From Callaeas wilsoni (Eukaryota > Chordata > Aves > Passeriformes > Callaeidae), in contig VWPU01011642.1 of NCBI GenBank assembly GCA_013398955.1, positions 62,001-126,000 of the forward strand: a DNA stretch of 64,000 nt. Reading direction: 5' to 3'. Positions 45,709 through 60,700 of the stretch are shown piece by piece. The translations under genes were made by a program, and so were the position numbers. The first letter of the stretch is position 1. Every line of letters starts with the position of its first letter. The notes under the pieces are model-generated. The model was not told the origin of the DNA. It saw nothing but the letters and a program-made list of their open reading frames with translations, and did no database searches.

Positions 45709-48700
45709 CAATAGTGCTAAACCCTGCAGTACCTACTGACTTGGCAGTCCTGTGACTCTGGAGTCACTCTTGCTCGTTTCCTGGATCCATGGCTGAACAG
45801 ATTCTCACATCCCCTCTACACCACCTCTGCCCACCCTGGCTCTGGTCTAGCCAGGCTCCAGGTCTGTTCTCACTGGCCTCCTCCCTCTTTGGTCAACTGT
45901 TCCTCCACCCAGCCTGTTCTTCCCTCGGTACCAGATGGGTTGAGAAGAGGCAGCTGTGGGCTGGACAGCACAGTACCTTCTCTTGAATGCTGGCCAAGCT
46001 GATCCTCTTTCACACTATGATCCTTGTACCTTGCTCTGGAGCTCCAGTGAGCATTTTGGCCAGCACAATTGCAGCTGATTTCCAGCTCAGGTCACCTTCA
46101 CATCACAGTGACCATCAGCCTTCAGTCCTTAGGTCCCCTAGCTTTAATGACCTCTTTGTAACTCCTCTAGATGTTATTACATTGCACACACCTTTGTTTC
46201 GATTCTCTCAAAGCATCCCTTTTTTTGTTATTATAGGAAGTCAAGAAACATAACATGAGCAGTGCTCCTAAAAATGAGATTTATGCCCAGCTGCACTGTG
46301 CGAGCAGAGTTACAGTGCAGAGAAAATTACAGGCAATAAATAAATGTGTATATAGATAGAGGATGTCTTTTAATACATATCTGAAAAACATTCTTTGGGA
46401 TGCTTAATGAGAAACCGATTTCAGATCCTCTAAAACCATTTTCTTAAGACTTAGTGAGTTCTGTACTTAAAAAGAGGTTAGTGGACCAGCAACCAAAGTG
46501 TTTTTCATTTCCATTTCAAAGGATTCCAGCAGAGGCAGATATTTCCAAATGTTGCACTTGCAAAATACTGATGCTCTTAAACCTGTAAGACAAACTAATT
46601 GCATCACCCATCATAGAAAATCTCAAATGTCATTTGGAACACCACTGGAAGTGCAGAGGGAAAGTGGGCATCCCTCCAAAGTACAGGTTGCATCCATAGA
46701 TCCTCCTTCACTTACCCCATGAGGTTCTTTGATTCTCTGGCATCATGCTACACTTCAGGAGCTGACTTTCAAAAAAATAGACATTGCCAGGAGTCTACAA
46801 TAGTAAAGTTTCTTCATCCTTGCCTTTCATGGTCTTACAAAGATCCACATCTTCTGTGGATAGACTGGGCTCATTTGATAGATCTACCTACTGAAATAAC
46901 AGCTGATACTGAGAGATGATCTGAAGAGTATTATCCAGCAAGGTTCACTCCCCACTGCTGCTTCCTCTTTGCCCAGAAACTGCCCAGGATTAGTGAGCAT
47001 CTCTTCCCCTCACCACTCTCTGCTCAGGCACATCCCCAATCCCATGTGCTCGCTCACCTCCTGGCTCCAGAGCAGGTTGCTATTCCTTTGGCAGCCCTAG
47101 AAACCAAGATAGACAAAGACCAGAATAAAACAGCAAGAGAAGCACTTCCACCTCTTCAGCAGCACATCTGTCCCACAGGAACATCACAGCCTGTTTCCCA
47201 GTGGGCAGATGACCAAACACCTTCGCCCAAGTCCACACCCAGGTCAGAAGAGCACCCTGCAGTCAGGGAACATGGGGAACGTGGACAAAGACCACAGATG
47301 GGGCACAAGAAAGAGTAAAGGATGAGGATACAACATCACACCAGTTTCACAACAAAGAAGAGCTGGGGTTTGAGAGCTAAACCAGGGAACTAATAAAGCC
47401 TGACATATTTAAGTTGAAGGTATGATGATGAAAAGCCTAAAGACTCCCCATGCACCAAGAAAATGAGCTTGAAAAAGCAATGACCGCCTGCACTAGCAAT
47501 TTATAATCTCTCAGCTGCTGAGATTGTGAACAGTGGCACTTTGTAATCTTATAGGAAAAGCAGCTCTAATGCCATCTGGTCATATATTTCTGGCCAAGAT
47601 CATTTAGTGGAGCCTGTAATGAAAAAAGTTGCACATCCTCCTAAAAATCTGAATTATGCCAGCTGTGCCACAGTGTCACTTGTGCTTTCAAGGAGAAGGA
47701 CAGCTGTCATTCCTTTTCTCTGAAGATAGGAAGCACACTGTCTTGCTTAAGAGAAATCATTTTTCTTGGATCACTCTAAATTATCCTACCTTTCGCTGAG
47801 AAAAGAAAGGGTGAAGTCCCTATTAACATTTTTTGCTTGATTTTTGCTGACATATATACAACACTTGGTTCCATACCCACCTTGCTGAGCTAATGTGAAG
47901 AAGGTGATATTAGGACCTTGACTCTAATCTGAACTGAAGCCAGCTCTACAGCCTTGGCATAAAACCAGTTTGAGGGAGGGTGCAGTTAAGCTCGTCATCT
48001 TCACCTCTGCTAACGAATGAGACATTTCATATTTTAGATATTACCTCAGCAACTTCCTGCCAGCTTTAAATTGCTCTGTCATCTCAGATTAGCACTCATC
48101 ATTCATGCTAATGTAAACTAAATGGTACCTCTCCTGAAATATGTGAAAGAATAAATGGGATTACAATGAGGGCTGCAGAGCATAAAATTTCTAATCCGTG
48201 AGCAACTAATTGCTGCAGGTCCTTCTCGGTACTTCCATCCACCAAGCCATCGATTTGAACCCGTATATTTGCTCTTACGTTATTTTAAGGTCAAATCTTG
48301 TTTGCCTCAAGCACACAACTATTCTCACTGGCTCCAAGGGCCTATTTGCCAAAGCAAAGATATGTAACCTCCAACGAGCAGGAGAAGAGATACCTGCACC
48401 AAGCCGCCTGCAGCAAACCCATCCACTCCCAGGACAGCGGGGCTAAGGGCGCGCCTTCAAAACCACGTCCCGTCTAGACTCCTCCGCCTGCTCACAAAGC
48501 ACAGCAGCAGCAGGGAGGAGAATTATAGCCCAATACTCACTGTGACAGGAAGGAAATAGCATTGGGAAATGCTTATTTTAATGACAGAAAAATATTTGCC
48601 AGGCTTGGGCTTACCAGCAGTAGAAATGTTATTACTTTCGAAGCTGGAAGAGGAAATATTTCAAGGGCTATTTTTTGACACCTTCACTATGGCTTGATTT

Positions 48701-51700
48701 CTGCATCTATTAAGAAAAAGTCTATATAGCCTGTGCTGTGGGAGCTTTGCAAATCTTTGCATAAAACTCCATTTTATAAGGCAACAGTGTGATAGAACTG
48801 TATAGAATTTACATCAGTCTGAAGAGCCACAAAAACTAAATGTACATGAAAATACTAAAGTGCCCTTGTTTTGCTTCCGAAATGAATGCTAAATTCCTTG
48901 TCTTCTTCATTTTATTATTTCTCAGAGTACACGGAAACAAGACAGAGAAACGTCCCATGAAGCACTGCTATGTAAAGAGGCCTGGCTGTGTACAGCTTCC
49001 TTCCTAACGTGTAAATTTGTCGTCCTTTAACCCAAAATAACTTTAAAATGTTAGGCACATAGAAAGCTGTACTTCCTAGCAATTTGCAGTTTCATCTTCC
49101 CAGCATGCTTATGTCGAGTGAAATCCATTTAGAAATACCATTGCTGCAAGCACTTCAAAGCCAAGGAAACATCTTTTAATGGTCATTACTGCGCCTACCT
49201 TGGGCCATCCTGAGCCTCCTTCAAATGTCCATTGATTTTGGTGGGAGTGCAAAGCACTGAGCAATGATGCTGGTGAGTACATCAGCTCTGTTACGCTGCC
49301 CTGAAATTAGGCAGAGTAGAACCAATTTCTGTGCTGTAAAGTTCCAGTAACCCAGAAAATCCTGGGAAGTGCAGAAAGGGAACGGTTTTGACGGATGAAC
49401 ATTTGCAAATGTAGGGCCATCTAGCTCTGGAAATTACCTCTCAGAGTTATGATGATGTACTTTGGCGTCTCCCTCATTATGTGCAGCAAGTTTTTAGTCT
49501 AATTTCTGGGTTCAGGGCTTTCTGAAAAGAAAGTCACTTACTTCATTTTGGAAGAAAGAAGAATGAGAGTAAAGAAAGACAAGGTAAAGATTTGTCTACA
49601 AAAATGCTTTTTAGCATGGATTTCTCCTGGATATTGCTTAATTCTCAACTGCTCCTCTTTAATAGAGCCAAACTCTGTTTTTAACACATAACGTTATCCT
49701 TCCTCTATCCTACTCCTTCCATGCATAATAAAGTGCATTTGAGGCACTTACACGGCTGTTGTTACTCAAGGATGTGAGCACCTCCTTAGTCTATCTATCT
49801 TTGTAATACCTGTGGGAGCTGGGAAAGTCCTATTACAGTCTCAGGCTCAGAACATCACAGATATTTAGGGACCTGCCACTGAGATAAATGGGATTAGCTG
49901 CCCCATGGCTTTTCTGGCTCACGGCCTCCACTGTGTCCCTAAAATCACAGAGGACATCTTAAATGAAGCAGGGAACCACTCCTAAGAGCCTGGCTACCTA
50001 GGCTGGGGGGGCTCATTTCTGGACCAGCTTTCCTGTTTTGATTTAGTCTTCTGTTGCTCAAGGATGAAGGTATCAGATAAGGTAAAAGCCCCACCCCTGT
50101 TCTCCTCTGTCTATGAATAACTGAAAAGCTTTCAGTACTGTTGGCATACACAGGCTGCAAAGCACTTCAGTGTGTGCTGCTTTACTCCAGCTCGGCTTTT
50201 TCTCACAAGGCTCTACATAAAACTGCCAAAGTAACTACCAAATCTCCTATTTAGCTCAGCACTCCTGGAGTCTTTCCCTACAGAGCAGCAAACAGACTTT
50301 TATTGCCCTCTGCACCTGACTTTGTTCTGCAGAAGCACCGGTTCTTCTGCATTTGCTCCTGCAAAGCGGAGTATGCTGAGGCCAGGGCTGGGCCCCTCCT
50401 CACCAGCATGGGCACTTACAAAGGAAATTTCCATCGTTCCTGGGGACCCCACCAGTTCCCTGCCCAGTTCTGAGCAAGAGACATCTGAAAACACATCAGC
50501 CACTTACCCGCATGGCACAACAGGAGCAGTGTAGCTCCTGTCCTCCACGCCTAGGAATTTGTCTAAACATAGTCTGCTTCCAAACACGGGTATCTCTTGC
50601 CAGCGTCTAACTTCCCAAAAGCAAACAGCAAACCAGTCTTATACAAGGTAATAGTACACAATTTTCATAATCTCCCAAAAACTCACTGTGTCAAAGCTGG
50701 GCTTTATATGGGAACCTTTGGGTGGTCACACATGTAGCTCCCCATAACTTCTTGCCATGGGGGTGTTACCATGAGCACCTTGGCCTCCAGGTGCAATGGT
50801 ACCGGGACCTTTAGTGGCCAAATATTCATCAGGACAACACAAGTGGGTATTTTTCTCTAACTGCAACCACAGGAAGATGTGATTTTTTCCTCCATGGTCA
50901 CTCAGAAGTCCACAGTAAGCCCAAAATAATGTTCCATCCTAATTGCCACAGACACACTCCTTTGAATAAAGAAGAGACGGTATTTTCCACTTGCTCAAAG
51001 CAATTACCTCTTAAGATATGCGTTAGTTCAATCTTTCCAGGTTTAAATTAAGCCAAGTGTTAAATCATCCAGGGCTAACTACCTGAACATTTTCAATGTC
51101 TTTCAGCATCTTAAAAACAGTCTTTGATGCTCGTTACTTTAAAGGCACAGAATTTTGTCTGAAAATTGACCACTTAAATTCTCTAAAGTGGAAGCTGAGA
51201 AAAAGCATACTATCTATTTCCAGTCTCAAATTAATATTTTAGGTGGATTTTTGTATTACCTTGAAGTACTCTAGAATGTCAAAAATAGGGGATCCTGTAT
51301 AAGGCTAAGAAGCACAACAACCATGTGCATTGGGGGAGGGAGTAATGAAGCTGAGAAGTCCTTTAGGGACAAAGATGAGAACTGCCTCCATAAAGGATTA
51401 TATTGTGTTTTGGGGCTTGCACTGTTCACTTTGCCTTAGATGTTAACATGCTAGCATGGCCATGCCTGCAGTCCCTCGGAGTATGAACACAGGTCTCGTT
51501 CAGCAGATCAGCAATTGCTTTAAATAAGAAATTACAAATTGGTCCTTAGATACCGGTTTTGCTAATCTGACCGTGCTGAAAACTAATTCTATTCCTAATA
51601 GGAGTTCAAAGTACAACTGCTTCCTTGCCCAAATTGCCTGTTTGCAGCAATCTGAAATGGAAGTATTTTATCAGCTTAGCTTGACACAGTGAATTTCTAT

Positions 51701-54700
51701 TATCAGAAGAAAAAGAACTCAAAGTACCTGATTTCAGGTTCCAAATTGTTTCATCCAATTGTGACTCTCTGGAATTATGGAGAATATGTACTCTATTTTC
51801 AGTTTAATACCACTACAAAATACCTAAGCGTGCAACTCTACAGATAAATGTCTGGGCTTACATACAAAGAGGACGAAACTCCAGTGAAATAATTAGCAAG
51901 ATTTACTGCAGTGCTATGACTGAAGAAGAGACCTGAGAAGATTTAACTGTGCTGTTGGTGGCTGCTTCCTTCCTGGGTTGCTTGGGAAGCTTCTGGTACA
52001 GAACACAACAAATATCACAGTCCAATTTCCGAGGTGGAAGTGCTCAGTCAAGGCGCTGTGTCCCATCACTCAGGTATGACTGGGAAGTATTTTATCCCTA
52101 CTGTGGTCTGTGGTTTGTGCAGTATCACCTGCTCTCTCAAGTGCCTGCCTTTTTAAAATATATTGCACTACAGAGACCTGTAAGTTTTATGACAGCGGAG
52201 ATTCCAATCTTTATAGTCCTTTTAATGAAAATTAACCATCATACTTTTTTAATGGAAAAAGACTAAATCTAAACTGTGTCTGCTGACAGTCTTCACTCCT
52301 AGTTCCTCCAAATGTGTTTTTCATGTTGTAAGAAATATCTCTGTTCCCTCTTTACCTCTACATCCCAATCTATCCCCTAGATGCTCAAACACGACCGCTG
52401 CTGATCAGGCTGTTTTGTCTTGACCGCTGTCTGCCCAAATGTCCCTCCTCTGTGCTCAGGAATATGCCCGAATGGAGGGCATGCAAGTTACTGCTTGCCC
52501 ATTACTTATATATTCTCTTGGTGATAAGCTACCCCCATCTTCGAAGCCAGGTCACCTTCCACAGAGATTCTTTCTGCTCTGCAAATGTGGATCGTGCACA
52601 GCAGCAAAATCCTCAGCCCTTACACTCAGGAGGAGGACAGCCTGTTAAAACTCAGCTTCTTCACACCTATGTCTCAGTGTGGTTTTTCACCACACCCACA
52701 CGGGGTCCACTTCAGGGGCCGTGGAAGCGCCCCTCCAGCAACTTCCACAGTCTCTGTGTCAGATCCTTTCCACGTGTACGTTTATTTAAACAGAAAGGCG
52801 GCTTTACACTCCCTAAGAAGAGCCTCAGGACTAGGAGTGTGTCTGTTCATTTTGCAATGAAGAGCAGAGATAGCAGGGAAAGAGCCGCCGTGAGGACAGG
52901 CCAGTTTGTATCAATGGCCTTTTCCTGGTGCTGTCACTCTCTGCCTGTTGCAGAGGGAAGTCAGAGATCCTCCAATAGGGATTTATGGCCATGCCCTTCA
53001 GTGCAGGATGAGGTAAGTGCCTCCTCCTCATCCCTGTGCCCCACCAACTCCCATGTGGAACCCAGAGCACGGGTAACCAGGATCACTGCCCCCCTGCACC
53101 CCAGGCACTTAGAGGCCTTACACATACCCATTCTTTAGAAAGTCTTGGCACAAGGCTTACCTCTGCTCTAATAAAGACATCTATCCCCACAGCTGTACTT
53201 CTGCTACTGCTGTTCTCTCAGCAGTTGGGTTTGATGAGCCGATTTTTTAGGGTGACTCATTCCACCCTCGCTTCACCTGGGCACTCTCCCTGAGGCAGCT
53301 GTTATCTAGGCATGGAGGGCAGGCTTACAGCAAGCTTTTCACATGTCATGTTGCCTACCTCCTCCCTTCCCTCTGAAGATGCCTGAAGCAGGTGCCTAAT
53401 GACAGTCTACTGTGCACACCTCCAGCAAAAGTGTCCCAAACTGCTGCCGCCGACACTGCCAGGTCCTCCAGGAGCATTACTGATCGCAGCATCACTGACC
53501 AAAGGGCTCCCAGCCCTGAGCCTGCACCACCAGCACGTGCGATGAGCCAAGAGAATGATCCCATGGAGCTCAGGAGACTGTGGTGTGCAGCTATGGCACG
53601 GCAGGGCTGAGCCTGACAGGCTCGCTGCGAGCTCAGTGACTACAGACTCAATACATAATCGGATCCTGCAGACTCACTTCCCTTAGCCTGACAGCCACTG
53701 ACTTCTTCCTCTGTTTTACACACAGCAGACAAGGGCTTGCTCTATTTCCTTTGGCCCCAAGAGATAAAATTTATATTTGTTACTGTGTATTTAATTTTCT
53801 GGGTTTCTTTCAGAATGATAGTCTGTCACAGCTATATTCCCCAGTGCAAACCTGAAAATCACTGGGCCATGTCCTAACCCAGTTACATCAACTTATTCAG
53901 TGTCAAAACTTGGCTCAGTTCTACAGAGAAGTCTTTTTGGCGAGTCAGCCTCTCAGTAAATCTTCAGGGATGTTAATCCACAGGCAGATCCTACTCTGGT
54001 ATGATACATATATGGTGTTTCCCTTGGCTAGGAATAAAACAGAACTGCTTCAGACACACTGTGCTTCAGTTGTAAAAAATGTCTTGATTAGCATTTCTTG
54101 TTTTGTTTTCAGAAATAAAAGGAAATAACAATAGACTCCAAATCTCTTTCTCATTCATAGTCAAAGCTGGTCTGCATAATTAAAGATAATTGTTAGCTTC
54201 TAATAGCTTGGCATTTTTCACTGCACCTTCCAGAGAAGAGAAAAATCCAGACAGAAGAACTACTGAATTGTGAATGCTCACTCAACATTCTCAGTAAGCA
54301 TCTGACTCTTGTATTTAAGCCAAAACAGTAAGTAATGCAGGCAAGAAGCACAGAGAGCAATTGCTTACTGGTGACCAAAGGTAAGAAAGGTCAAACGTTT
54401 ATTTCCTATGTTGCCCCTATGGGTGCAGTGCCCAGAATATTTTAATTATATTTCATGGTCCTCTGAACTTGTACAAGGGCATAAAATATATTTATAGCTC
54501 ACTTAAACTCTTCGTAATGAAACAGCCATCCTACGCAGGACCTCTGATAATCAACTGAAGACTTTCTGTGCATTAACTTTAAAAATGTAAAAAATTACTT
54601 GTTCCTTCTCCCGCTGAAATGCTTATCACAGTCTAAAGGCAACAACAAAGAAAAGCTATTTTCTTCTTAGGTAACAGTTTGAGTCTGTATCAGTTCACTC

Positions 54701-57700
54701 GTGATGGCTGAAGTACAATTTCACTGGCAATGCACATTCATTATAACTGTTATTATAGCACTGGAAGCTCTCAACCACACTGTGCCAAACACCAAAGAAA
54801 CATATAATAAAGAGATCACCCCTCTCTAAAGCTTTTCCTGCCTACCTGTGTCATTTTGTCTTTTAGACAACAACAAAAGAGGGGTAATCAAATAAAGAGG
54901 TCTCCACTTAACTAATCATACTTTATGCAAATTCCTGATTGAGCAGACCAAAAAGCTCCCAGTGTAATTATACACCTCACAACAAACTTACCTGGCACAT
55001 CTTGCACCAACCTTCCATGCTGGGAATCTGCTTTGAGATGAATTTTGGGGAAGCAGATCAGCCAAACACGGTACTTGTTTGTGAGGCTGAGATTAAGGAA
55101 AGGAGTTGGTGCTTTACAACAGGACCAGCTGCCCTTGCTTTGCTTTTTCCCCAGAAGCTGCCGGGCCCTGGCACGCTGGAGTGGGCAGTGATGGCAGGGA
55201 GGGAGCCAGGCTGGCACCTCCTGGTGCAAATGGGGCCTTACATTAGATTTTAAAAACTCCAGTCAAGGCTGTCTTATAATTGCAAAGCCAAACACCCCCA
55301 TACTTAGGGATCTGAGAAAATTCAAGCTGCTGGTGAAACCTTAATCCAGCTCCCTGATGCACGTGCTTTATGATACAATCTTTAATTAGCCTATGAGGAA
55401 ATTAATAATTATTTCTGAGTGCAGGATTTGGCTGCTGTACAGTAAATAATGCACCACGCTACCCAACGAATGGTGATGATTCAGCAGACATCATCTCTCA
55501 TGTGTCCTGCAAGAGGCAAGGGGCCTGTGAGGAAAAAATAGCATAGGATCACATCAATGGAGAGTAAATATCAATAGTTTATTTGTGCCAGACAGGGAGG
55601 CCCAAATTAAAACTGCAAAAAGAATCTCGGTTCTAGTCTTTTGCCTTCTGGCTTTTTCAATATGGACTATGGAAACATAAAAATATTTAGTGTTTCTTAT
55701 CTGTTTCACACATGATTAAACAGAAGCTGAACTGTGCACCTGTTCAAGGAGCACCAGGAAGGCAGATGCTCTACTGGGATGGGCTTCACCGTGCCCGGCA
55801 GCGAGCTCGACACGGCGAGGGGATGAGAGGAAAGCTGGGCTGGCTTAGCTCAGCCGTGTCATCTCCAACCTGACTGAAAACTGCACGGCAGACACACAAG
55901 GCAGAGGAAGCCAAATCCTGCAGAAACAAGAACAATTATGTTCCTTTCAAACAGCTCCTCAAGCTGGACAAAGCTCAGCTTTGAAACAGCCGTGGTTTTT
56001 TGGAGCTGTGGCAAATGCACACTGACGTGTAAAATACTGGCTGCGTTTATCATGGGTACAGCCAACTGCTCAGCCTTCCTGTTCACCTGCAGGTGTAGGA
56101 GGAGGACCAGCCTGCGCTCCAGCCAAAGCAGGCAGCACTAGAGAGGAGGAACCCCACCTCTCTCGTTACTACCTGTGAGCCAGAACCGGAGAGCAGACAC
56201 AGACAAGTCCTTATTTACAGCGAACCAAGACAAACAGGATGCTCTGCCTTGCCCTCAGATGTCACAAATAAAGCACAAAGACAGCAAATTGAGGCTATAC
56301 GTTATTCTTGGCTATTTCCACCTAAGGCCTTGCCTTTCCTAATGACCCGGAGGGCAGGAGCAGAGCCGCAGGCATGGATGGGTGCATCAGAAGAGAGCCG
56401 AAATCCTGCTCTCAGAAAAGTCAATTCCAGCCACTTCCTCCACAAGAAGTTTACTACATGCTGCCACACAATACTTTTATTGGCATTCATTACTCCTTGA
56501 GGACTAATTTATTCATTTTTAGCAGCATTAAAACAAGGCTGCATTTTACAAGGGAATCGCTCTACTGCTGGGGCTGTAGGAAGCTGCTCAATTATCTCCA
56601 GAGCTCTAAAAGCTGAATCCAGACTCAATACTCATCTTAAACTGTAACAAACATCATTTCCCCGAGCCTTGATTAACCCACAGGCTTAGACACAGCTCAG
56701 AGCTGTCTAAGGTTTTGGGAGGGAGGTTGGGAGTGCTGGGGTTTGTTTATTTTATCATTGCCACACAGCTTGGGAACCTGCAGAGCAGGGGCAGTCACCA
56801 CTGGGTACCTTTCTTGCTAAAAACTACTGGAAATGAAAACCAAAAGGCTGAATCTCTCCTGTATTCACAGTAAGGTTGCTTCTCTTTTTTGTATCTGATG
56901 TCTCCTTCGTTTGGAGCTTCCTTTCTGTTTGAGAACAGCCGCAGACCCCAATTTAGCATTCACATCTAACTAGATATTTGTGGCATTCCAAAGTCAAATT
57001 AACTTAATTAATTGAAGCTTGTTACCTCTCGACGTGTAAAAATACTGTAATATTCATTCCCAGCAAGACCTATAAAAGAACACAGCAATTCCTGAAATTT
57101 GGGCTTGCCACCTTTCAACTGGAATACACAGACCTATCTACATACACACACATGTATACATATATATATATTCCTTTATATATTTGACTCCCTGCCTTTA
57201 TCAGCATCTCCAAGTCACTGAGTTTAAATGAATTAACGATCTTAACTGTTCTGCTTTGAAAAATACATGGCAGGTATCGTGAACAATGTGGAAATGTACA
57301 GCTTGGAGATGCAGCTATGACAAACGGAAACAAGAGTTCCAGCAGTACATGGAAAAACAAAGCTGGGTAATCAATAAAAAGGTGCTTCAGAGAGAAAAAA
57401 TGAATCCTTTTTCTTTTCTCTACTAATGAACAGCCTCGCTCTTTCTCTACTGGGGCTGCTGCCCTCGTGCTGGCCTCGGGGTGAAGAGTGTGCTGGTGTT
57501 AACCCTTGGTCAGCAGGAATCACTGCTGAGCAGTGGGGAACGACTTCCTGCAAAGGCTAGATCCTGCTGGGAAAGCAGTGCATTAGAAGGAGTATTACTA
57601 AAGACAAATCTTTAATACCCTTCAATCTTTTTTCCATGTACTCTCCTAAAGATCCCAACCAAGCTGAAGTAAAATCCATTGTGTATCCTGCCTGGTTCAC

Positions 57701-60700
57701 CACCTCAGAGCACCTGATGCTGCACTCACATTTTGTAATATCAGGCCTGATGGAAGCTGGGTTTTCTGATTTCTATTTTTCTTTACAATGAAACAAACTT
57801 AGCTCATCGGTGTCTTGGCCAAATCTACAAGTTTAATGAGAATGACTCAACACTACCTGGTTTCCTCAGAAGTAGCTACAAACTGCTGGGTAAAATGACA
57901 GTTTTCTTTCCCTCTATCACGGTTAATTTCAGAAAATACAAGAAATAGAATCAAGATACCCCAACATTGCCTGGACAGGAAATAAAGCACTGGAAAAAGC
58001 TCTGCACACATCACACCATTTTAACTGTGCTTTTAAATGCAAGAAGCTGTGTTGGCCTGAAGAGAGAAAATAAAATGAGAATAGGAAGGAGGGGAGAAGT
58101 GAAACATCCTTAAGCAGCTATAGAAAATACAAAGGTGAAATGTTCATCAGCAAAGGTATTCAGTCTCTTTCTACCACAAAAAGGGATTATCTTTGAGTCT
58201 CCCTGTAGAAAATCAATTCTCAGCCTGTTTTTCATAGGCAGAGATCACCTTCAAGCTCTCATTGGCACTACTGGTACTCATATTACACTCTGAAAACCAG
58301 ACCAACTCCTCTAATCACAACAGGTTACCCAACACCAAAAAACTCTTATACACTTGCCCCCATTTACACAAGTTGTTTGCAGACCTCCCTCATGATTTTG
58401 ATCATTACTTCCACTTCAAAAGGGGCCTTGCACAGAAAAACCACAAATACCAATGACCAAAGAGCATTTGGAGCCAGCGCCTATTCCCTCTTAGGCTGGG
58501 TTGCTGGGAACAGATGCCTGGATAGATCTTGGTTGATAAACCCCTGTAAAACAGGGAATGACATGATGTCTTTTGCTGCCTTACCAGAAGAAGATCACTG
58601 TTTCATGAATAGAGAGACTTGTGGTACTCCTGCACCTCACTCAACAGCCAGGGACTTGAGCTCTGTTCCTATCTGTAGCACAAAACTATCGTATGACCTT
58701 CCACTCATCTCTTCCCTCCATAATCCACTTCTCCAAACCAGATATTTGTTTCTTTGTCTGTTTCTGTTTTCAAACAAAGTCCTTGGGCCACAGGTTGAGG
58801 CTCAGACAGGCAGGATGCCCTGCAGTGCATTACAGCACCTCTTGGTTCTATGGATGTGCTACTTCAATGGCAATAATTAATTAAGCAGACTCAACAGTTT
58901 GCTGCAAGCATTTCGGGTGAGAAAGAACAAAATATTTTTATCATCTCAAATGAGAACAGATACCTTGAAGTACTCAAAATAACCCAAGCTCCTATGTCAG
59001 GACATGCCACATATTTCAGTAGCATATTTTCCAGCTCATTGTGTTTGCTGATCTCTGAGTGGGGACAGCCCCTTGCTGCTGGAGCCCGCCATGCTCCTGA
59101 ATATCCACAGCACCTGGCTTGGAACAGAGACAGGATTCTTGGCAAACATTGAGTTGGAGTAAAAATATCACCTCAAGAGTTGATTCAGCACACTTACACT
59201 TCTTTGCAATAAAAGCAGCCCAGGAAATCCTATTATTTTCCTCTTAGGAGAAACATGGCATCAGAGAGATGAAGGGTGACAACTGCTTCATGTGAAGCCA
59301 GTAAACCAGCTAGAAAATGGCTTAGAATAAAGTGGTTCAAGACACAGGCTCTTCTGCAGAAAAACCTCAGCTGTTCATCTCCCATTCCCTGCCCTGACTT
59401 CCATCCAGCCATCTGGGAATAAGGCTCTGCGGCCACTGAAGGCAACACCCAGCACCTGTGATAAAAGTTAGGCTGCTTTGCTGCTTACTCTGTGAAATCA
59501 GAGGCTTTCAAAGAGATTCATGCACTGTGTCCTGAATGTTAAAATAAACTCTGCCAGCACTTTCTTCTGAAATTACTATCTGGGCATCACTAATTTCTTG
59601 CAAAATATGCCTGTGTTATCCCATATCTCAGAAGAGCAGGTGCTTTCTTTTATGTCCCCAAGCAGATGCACATTTCACTGTTCTCTGAGCACTCAGAGGC
59701 AGCTTTGAGTGTGTGACAAAACATGGTGACAGCTGCTGAAACCGAGATGCCTGATGTACCTTTTCCACCTAACCTGACTTCTGCAGGGGTGAAGCAGCTC
59801 ATTTCTTGGGGTGTGCAGGCCGTTGCAGGAGGCACCCCAGTGCAGTGCTCTCATCCCAGCCACTCCAGCATTTTTGTTCTCTTTTCTTTCAATAAAAGAG
59901 AATATCGTGCCTATGCCATCTGGTAAGCAAAGTGCTGCACGTACATTGCAATACACCCTGCAGCACACAACAGAGCCTTGCAGATTAAATGTGAAGAGAA
60001 GTGGCTGTAAGGGGAGAGAAAACTCCAGGTGCTGGAGCTGTTACAGGTGAGCCTAAGCGTTTGCTTCCCCGAGGCAGCTACCTGTCAGGATTAATCTTGT
60101 CAGCCCAGGAATGCGCCTCGGCAGACACCGCACCCCATTCCAGGAACCCATAAATACCAAAGGAGATGCTCAGCACCACACATGAAAGCATCTCCTTTCT
60201 TCGGACCGTGACTGTGGGGGAGTGACAGCCCGACTAGCATCAATCCTGTCTTGTGCTGGGCCTTTTTTAAGGTGGTTCCTTGGGGGGAACAAGATATGAA
60301 GCGAGCATGGGCGTTTGCTGCCTTCCTCCTATGGATGACTCCAAGGGAACTCTCTTATTTGTTTCTCTGTCCTGGATCCACCCGAGACTCTGCTTTCTTA
60401 TTTCAGCTTAAAGGAGGTGCTCTCTCTGTCCGTATTGTCCCCAAACCAACCCTAAGGGAAGGAAGTCCATGGGAGCCAAAGGAATCATCTTTGATGGTCT
60501 CTAAGTCCTTTGGATAATGCATCCCAGAGGTAAAGCCATGGGACGAATGGGCTTCTTCTGAATGATGCTGCCCAAGCACTGTGCAGAAAGAGGCACAAAA
60601 CAATGCTGTTTTGAGCAGTGCAATTTTACCAAAAAGGTTGCCCCTGGCCTGTCAGAAAAATGCAGTGCAGGTGATGAACACTCAATGAAAGAGATTCAGT

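Noticed and set aside
47421..47520. C/D-box snoRNA suggested by ATGATGA
   Set aside because: No matching D box at a suitable distance and no terminal stem could be seen.
52452..53138. 228-codon plus-strand ORF as a gene
   Set aside because: No recognisable domain, low-complexity Ser/Pro/Arg sections, and overlapping frames; length within reach of chance in 64 kb read in six frames.
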